The position numbers were made by a program, and so were the translations under genes. The notes under the pieces were generated by a model. That model did not search any database, was not told where the DNA came from, and saw nothing but the letters and a program-made list of their open reading frames with translations. DNA of 64,000 bases from Candidatus Binatia bacterium (GTDB taxonomy: Bacteria; Desulfobacterota; Binatia; UBA12015), in NCBI GenBank assembly GCA_036563615.1, contig DATCMB010000018.1, positions 293,173 to 357,172 of the forward strand, written 5' to 3'. Below are positions 60,587 to 64,000 of this stretch, in pieces; positions within the stretch are counted from its first letter, which is position 1; every line of letters starts with the position of its first letter.

Positions 60587-61546
60587 ATGGCGCAGATCCT
60601 CGAAGACAACTCGCGCACCATCGGACGCACCCCGCTGGTGCGGCTGAAGCGCCTCGGCAACGGCCTCGACGTCAGGCTTCTCGGCAAGATCGAAGGACGC
60701 AACCCCGCTTTCTCGGTGAAGGATCGCATCGGTGCGTCGATGATCGACGACGCCGAGCGCCGCGGCGTGCTGCGCCCGGGCATGCGCGTCGTCGAGCCGA
60801 CGAGCGGCAACACCGGCATCGCGCTCGCGTTCGTGTGCGCGTCGCGCGGCTATCCCTTGACGCTCACCATGCCCGACACGATGAGCCTCGAGCGACGCAA
60901 GGTGCTCGCGGCGTTCGGCGCCGAGCTGGTGCTGACACCGGGCGCCGAGGGCATGAAGGCGGCGATCGCCCGCGCCGAGGAGATCCGCGCGCGCGAGCCC
61001 GAGCGCTGGTTCATGCCGCAGCAGTTCGACAACCCGGCGAACCCGCAGGTGCACGAGGAGACGACCGGGCGCGAGATCTGGGACGACACCGACGGCGACG
61101 TCGACGTGCTGATCTCGGGCGTCGGCACGGGCGGCACGATCACCGGCGTGTCGCGCTACTTCGAGAAGGTGCGCGGCAAGGCGCTGCTCTCGGTCGCCGT
61201 CGAGCCGGCGAAGAGCCCGGTGATCACGCAGACGCTCGCGGGTTTGCCGCTCGCGCCGTCGCCGCACAAGATCCAGGGCATCGGCGCGGGCTTCGTGCCG
61301 AAGACTCTCGATCTCTCGATCGTCGACCGGGTCGAGACCGTCACCGACGAGGAGGCGATCGAGGTCGCGCGCCGGCTCGCGCGCGAGGAGGGCATCCTCG
61401 CCGGCATCTCGAGCGGCGCAGCCGCCGCGGTCGCGCTGCGCCTCGCCGCGCTGCCCGAGTTCGCCGGCAAGACGATGGTCGTCGTGCTGCCCGACTCGGG
61501 CGAGCGCTACCTTTCCGGTGTGCTGTACGAGGAGGCGAGCCTGTGA
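60587..61546 (+). CDS. cysK: Cysteine synthase A
   Basis: 319 residues from ATG 60587. PLP fold type [20 protein letters not shown] lysine K45 in [13 protein letters not shown], the phosphate/cofactor loop [50 protein letters not shown] and the serine-binding ISSGAAAA. It makes cysteine from O-acetylserine and sulfide. TAGGGT ends 7 nt before the ATG. Its stop overlaps the GTG of the next gene. Confidence 0.94.
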   Translation: MAQILEDNSRTIGRTPLVRLKRLGNGLDVRLLGKIEGRNPAFSVKDRIGASMIDDAERRGVLRPGMRVVEPTSGNTGIALAFVCASRGYPLTLTMPDTMSLERRKVLAAFGAELVLTPGAEGMKAAIARAEEIRAREPERWFMPQQFDNPANPQVHEETTGREIWDDTDGDVDVLISGVGTGGTITGVSRYFEKVRGKALLSVAVEPAKSPVITQTLAGLPLAPSPHKIQGIGAGFVPKTLDLSIVDRVETVTDEEAIEVARRLAREEGILAGISSGAAAAVALRLAALPEFAGKTMVVVLPDSGERYLSGVLYEEASL

Positions 61547-62730
61547 ACCGCGACGACGTTTGCAACCAGACCGAGGAGATGCATCTCGAGACGCTCGCCG
61601 TGCACGGTGGGCTGGAGCCCGACCCGGTGCACGGCGCGGTCATGCAGCCGATCGTGCTCTCGAGCACGTTCGCGCAGCCCGAGCCCGGCAAGCCCAGGCG
61701 CTTCGACTACTCGCGCAGCGGCAACCCGACGCGCGCCGCGCTCGAAGCGCAGCTCGCGCTGCTCGAGGGCGGCAAGGCGGCCTTCGCGTTCGCGAGCGGC
61801 TGCGCCGCCGCGACGACGCTGCTCCACACGCTGCGACCGGGCGATCACGTCGTGTGCGGGGACGACGTCTACGGCGGCACGTACCGCATCTTCGCGACCG
61901 TCCTCGGACCGCTCGGCATCGAGGCGACGTTCACCGACCTGAGCTCGGTCGACGCGGTCGAGCGCGCGCTCGCGCCGCGCACGCGCATGATCTGGATCGA
62001 GTCGCCGAGCAACCCGATGCTGAAGCTCGTCGACATCGCGGCGGTGTCGGAGCTCGCGCGCGCGCGCAGGATCCGCGTCGTGGTCGACAACACGTTCGCG
62101 TCGCCCGTGCTGCAGCGTCCGCTCGCGCTCGGCGCGACCGTCGCCCTGCACTCGACGACCAAGTACATCAACGGGCACTCCGACGTGGTCGGCGGCGCGC
62201 TCGTCACCTCGGACGAGGAGCTGATCGCGAAGCTTCGCCACCTGCAGAACGCGATCGGCGCCGTGCCGAGTCCGATGGACTGCTACCTCGTCCTGCGCGG
62301 CATCAAGACGCTGCCGCTGCGCATGGAGCGCCACGTCGAGACCGCCGCGGAGCTCGCGCGTCGTCTCGAGGGCGCGCCGGGCGTGGAGCGCGTGCACTAT
62401 CCGGGGCTCGCGTCGCACCCGCAGCACGAGCTCGCGGAGCGCCAGATGCGCGGTCCGGGCGGCATGATCACCCTCGAGCTCGAGGGCGGGTTCGAGGAGT
62501 CGAGCCGCTTCCTGCGCGCGCTGCGGCTGTTCACGCTCGCCGAGAGCCTGGGCGGCGTCGAGTCGCTCGCCGAGCACCCGGCGCTCATGACGCACGCCTC
62601 GATCCCGGTGGACCAGCGCCGCGCGCTCGGCATCGGCGACTCGCTGGTGCGCCTCTCGATCGGGCTCGAGCACGTCGAGGATCTCTGGCGGGACCTGGAG
62701 AGCGCGTTGCGCATGGTGCGTCTCTCGTGA
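61543..62730 (+). CDS. Cystathionine gamma-synthase or gamma/beta-lyase (Cys/Met PLP enzyme)
   Basis: 395 residues from GTG 61543: GGAGG ends 8 nt upstream and the codon overlaps the cysK stop (GTGA); ATG 61579 is an alternative. Motifs: THAVHGG-like [51 protein letters not shown] and PLP lysine K207 in [15 protein letters not shown]. Sequence alone does not separate MetB, MetC and gamma-lyase; with cbs downstream, gamma-lyase (reverse transsulfuration, cystathionine to cysteine) is most likely. No lyase-specific residue was checked. Confidence 0.92.
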   Translation: MNRDDVCNQTEEMHLETLAVHGGLEPDPVHGAVMQPIVLSSTFAQPEPGKPRRFDYSRSGNPTRAALEAQLALLEGGKAAFAFASGCAAATTLLHTLRPGDHVVCGDDVYGGTYRIFATVLGPLGIEATFTDLSSVDAVERALAPRTRMIWIESPSNPMLKLVDIAAVSELARARRIRVVVDNTFASPVLQRPLALGATVALHSTTKYINGHSDVVGGALVTSDEELIAKLRHLQNAIGAVPSPMDCYLVLRGIKTLPLRMERHVETAAELARRLEGAPGVERVHYPGLASHPQHELAERQMRGPGGMITLELEGGFEESSRFLRALRLFTLAESLGGVESLAEHPALMTHASIPVDQRRALGIGDSLVRLSIGLEHVEDLWRDLESALRMVRLS

Positions 62731-64000
62731 CCGCGAGCGCATCGGAGCCTCCGGGCGCCACCGCCGGCGTCCTGCCACTGATCGGCAACACGCCGCTCGT
62801 ACGGCTCACCGCCTTCGACACCGGCCCCTGCGAGCTCTTCGTCAAGCTCGAAAACCAGAACCCCGGCGGCTCGATCAAGGACCGCATCGGTCTCGCGATG
62901 ATCGAGGCCGCGGAGCGCGACGGCGCGATCGGCCCGGGCTCGACGCTGGTCGAGGCGACCGCGGGCAACACCGGGCTCGGTCTCGCGCTGGTCGCGGCGC
63001 GCAAGGGCTACCGGCTGATCCTCGTGATCCCGGACAAGATGAGCCGCGAGAAGGTCTTCCACCTGCGCGCGCTCGGCGCCGACGTCCGCATGACCCGCTC
63101 CGACGTCGCCCGCGGCCATCCCGAGTACTACCAGGACCTCGCCGAGCGCATCGCGCGCGAGACCGGCGGCTACTACGTCAATCAATTCGGCAACCCGGCG
63201 AATCCCGCGGCGCACGAGCACACCACCGCGCCCGAGATCTGGCGGCAGATGGAAGGTCGGCTCGACGCCGCGGTGTGCGGCGTGGGCTCGGGCGGCACGA
63301 TCACCGGGCTGTCGCGCTACTTCGCGCGGGTCGCGCCGCACGTCGAGATGGTGCTCGCGGATCCCGAGGGCTCGGTGCTCGCGCGCTACGTCGAGACCGG
63401 CGAGGTCGGCGAGGCGGGCTCGTGGCTCGTGGAAGGGATCGGCGAGGACTTCGTGCCGCCGATCGCCGACCTATCGCGCGTGCGCCGCGCCTACACCATC
63501 TCCGATGCCGAGAGCTTCGCGACCGCTCGCGCGCTGCTGCGCGACGAGGGGATCCTCGCCGGCTCCTCGACCGGCACGCTGGTCGCGGCGGCGCTGCGTT
63601 GGTGCCGCGAGCAGAGCGAGCCGAAGCGCGTCGTCACCTTCGTCTGCGACAGCGGCAACAAGTACCTGTCGAAAATGTTCAACGACTACTGGATGCTCGA
63701 TCAGGGCTTCCTGGAGCGGCCGCAGCATGGCGACCTGCGCGACCTGATCGCCCGCCGCCACGCCGAGCGCGCGACGGTGACGGTTGCGCCCGACGACCTG
63801 CTGCTCGTCGCCTATTCCCGGATGAAGCTCTACGACGTCTCGCAGCTGCCGGTGCTGGACGGCGACAAGGTGGTCGGCATTGTCGATGAATCCGACATCC
63901 TGCTGCGCGTCTACGGCCACGAGGAGCGTTTCCGCGAGCCGGTCAGCGCGGCGATGACCAGTCGGATCGAGACCGTGGAGGCCAGCGCCGATCTCTCCGC
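62727..64000 (+). CDS. cbs: Cystathionine beta-synthase, 3' end beyond the right edge
   Basis: 424 codons visible from GTG 62727 (GTGA overlap with the previous gene), open to the window edge. PLP domain: PLIGNTPLVRL, PLP lysine K51 in NQNPGGSIKDRIG, EATAGNTGLGLALV, GVGSGGTITGLSRYF and SGNKYLSKMFNDYWM. Then a tandem CBS regulatory domain begins (LLVAYSRMKLYDVSQLPVLDGDKVVGIVDESDIL) and is cut at base 64000. It condenses homocysteine and serine to cystathionine; the CBS domains may sense SAM or nucleotides. No N-terminal heme domain. Confidence 0.93.
   Translation, partial: MTASASEPPGATAGVLPLIGNTPLVRLTAFDTGPCELFVKLENQNPGGSIKDRIGLAMIEAAERDGAIGPGSTLVEATAGNTGLGLALVAARKGYRLILVIPDKMSREKVFHLRALGADVRMTRSDVARGHPEYYQDLAERIARETGGYYVNQFGNPANPAAHEHTTAPEIWRQMEGRLDAAVCGVGSGGTITGLSRYFARVAPHVEMVLADPEGSVLARYVETGEVGEAGSWLVEGIGEDFVPPIADLSRVRRAYTISDAESFATARALLRDEGILAGSSTGTLVAAALRWCREQSEPKRVVTFVCDSGNKYLSKMFNDYWMLDQGFLERPQHGDLRDLIARRHAERATVTVAPDDLLLVAYSRMKLYDVSQLPVLDGDKVVGIVDESDILLRVYGHEERFREPVSAAMTSRIETVEASADLS

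Overview
The window is a dense piece of a high-GC (roughly 70% by eye) Gram-negative chromosome. LpxA (lipid A), a lipoprotein, many signal peptides and a complete MreBCD-PBP2-RodA elongasome show a rod-shaped diderm. Myxococcus-type cysteine-rich and delta-60 repeats, an RdgC of the short deltaproteobacterial type with its usual partner, and many secreted hydrolases suggest a Binatota, Myxococcota or other deltaproteobacterial-type lineage. That placement is inference; no rRNA or other phylogenetic marker was tested. No prophage, IS element, CRISPR array or obvious island is visible, so this looks like core and lifestyle chromosome.

Layout. 1-4.2 kb: the edge of a HemD-like gene on the minus strand, then yacG-lpxA-cupin, a VOC protein, an AraC regulator and a methyltransferase. 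4.3-8.8 kb: two tiny stress/membrane-type proteins, a hybrid histidine kinase coupled to a membrane protein, and a PAS histidine kinase. 8.8-12.7 kb: a two-gene Rieske oxygenase system, an AbrB-like protein, a ROK sugar kinase and a stand-alone receiver. 12.8-16.4 kb: a GT-C-like membrane protein, AlkA, and rdgC with its partner. 16.5-25.7 kb: exported hydrolases (pectinacetylesterase-like lipoprotein, penicillin-acylase-like amidase, YtcJ-type amidohydrolase) around a large repeat protein split by a frameshift. 26-30 kb: tRNA-Leu(CAA), a small membrane protein, a DUF4410 lipoprotein, a beta-propeller protein and a GST. 30-38 kb: GH3 glucosidase, PiT phosphate transporter with its DUF47 partner, DacB and a FUSC transporter. 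37.8-41.1 kb: thyA-dfrA, phosphotransferase-DUF6285, thioredoxin. 41.2-48.2 kb: one long minus-strand unit, mreB-mreC-mreD-mrdA-rodA-DUF4956-PLD. 48.4-52.7 kb: a PpiD/SurA-type foldase, an esterase and radA. 52.8-56.1 kb: bioF-bioA-bioD behind a BirA-type operator. 56.1-64 kb: DUF488, a GST-like protein, a macro-domain protein, GH1 glucosidase, MgtC, then cysK-metB/C-cbs running off the right edge.

How the parts work together. The minus-strand elongasome unit and the divergent foldase serve envelope growth. The three bio genes convert pimeloyl thioester to dethiobiotin and appear biotin-repressed. The three PLP enzymes at the right end link sulfide assimilation and transsulfuration of cysteine. 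thyA and dfrA form the usual dTMP/folate pair. The secreted hydrolases and the GH1/GH3 glucosidases point to scavenging of polymeric or conjugated substrates.

Expression signals recur. Promoters read as TTGACG/TTGCAC/TTGCCN, a 17-18 nt spacer and TANNNN. At about ten starts that lack a Shine-Dalgarno sequence, the TA hexamer ends only 6-8 nt before the start codon, which predicts leaderless mRNAs. Other starts (VOC, AraC, acylase, holin-like, GST-like) have strong GGAGG sites. Genes within operons overlap by ATGA or GTGA.
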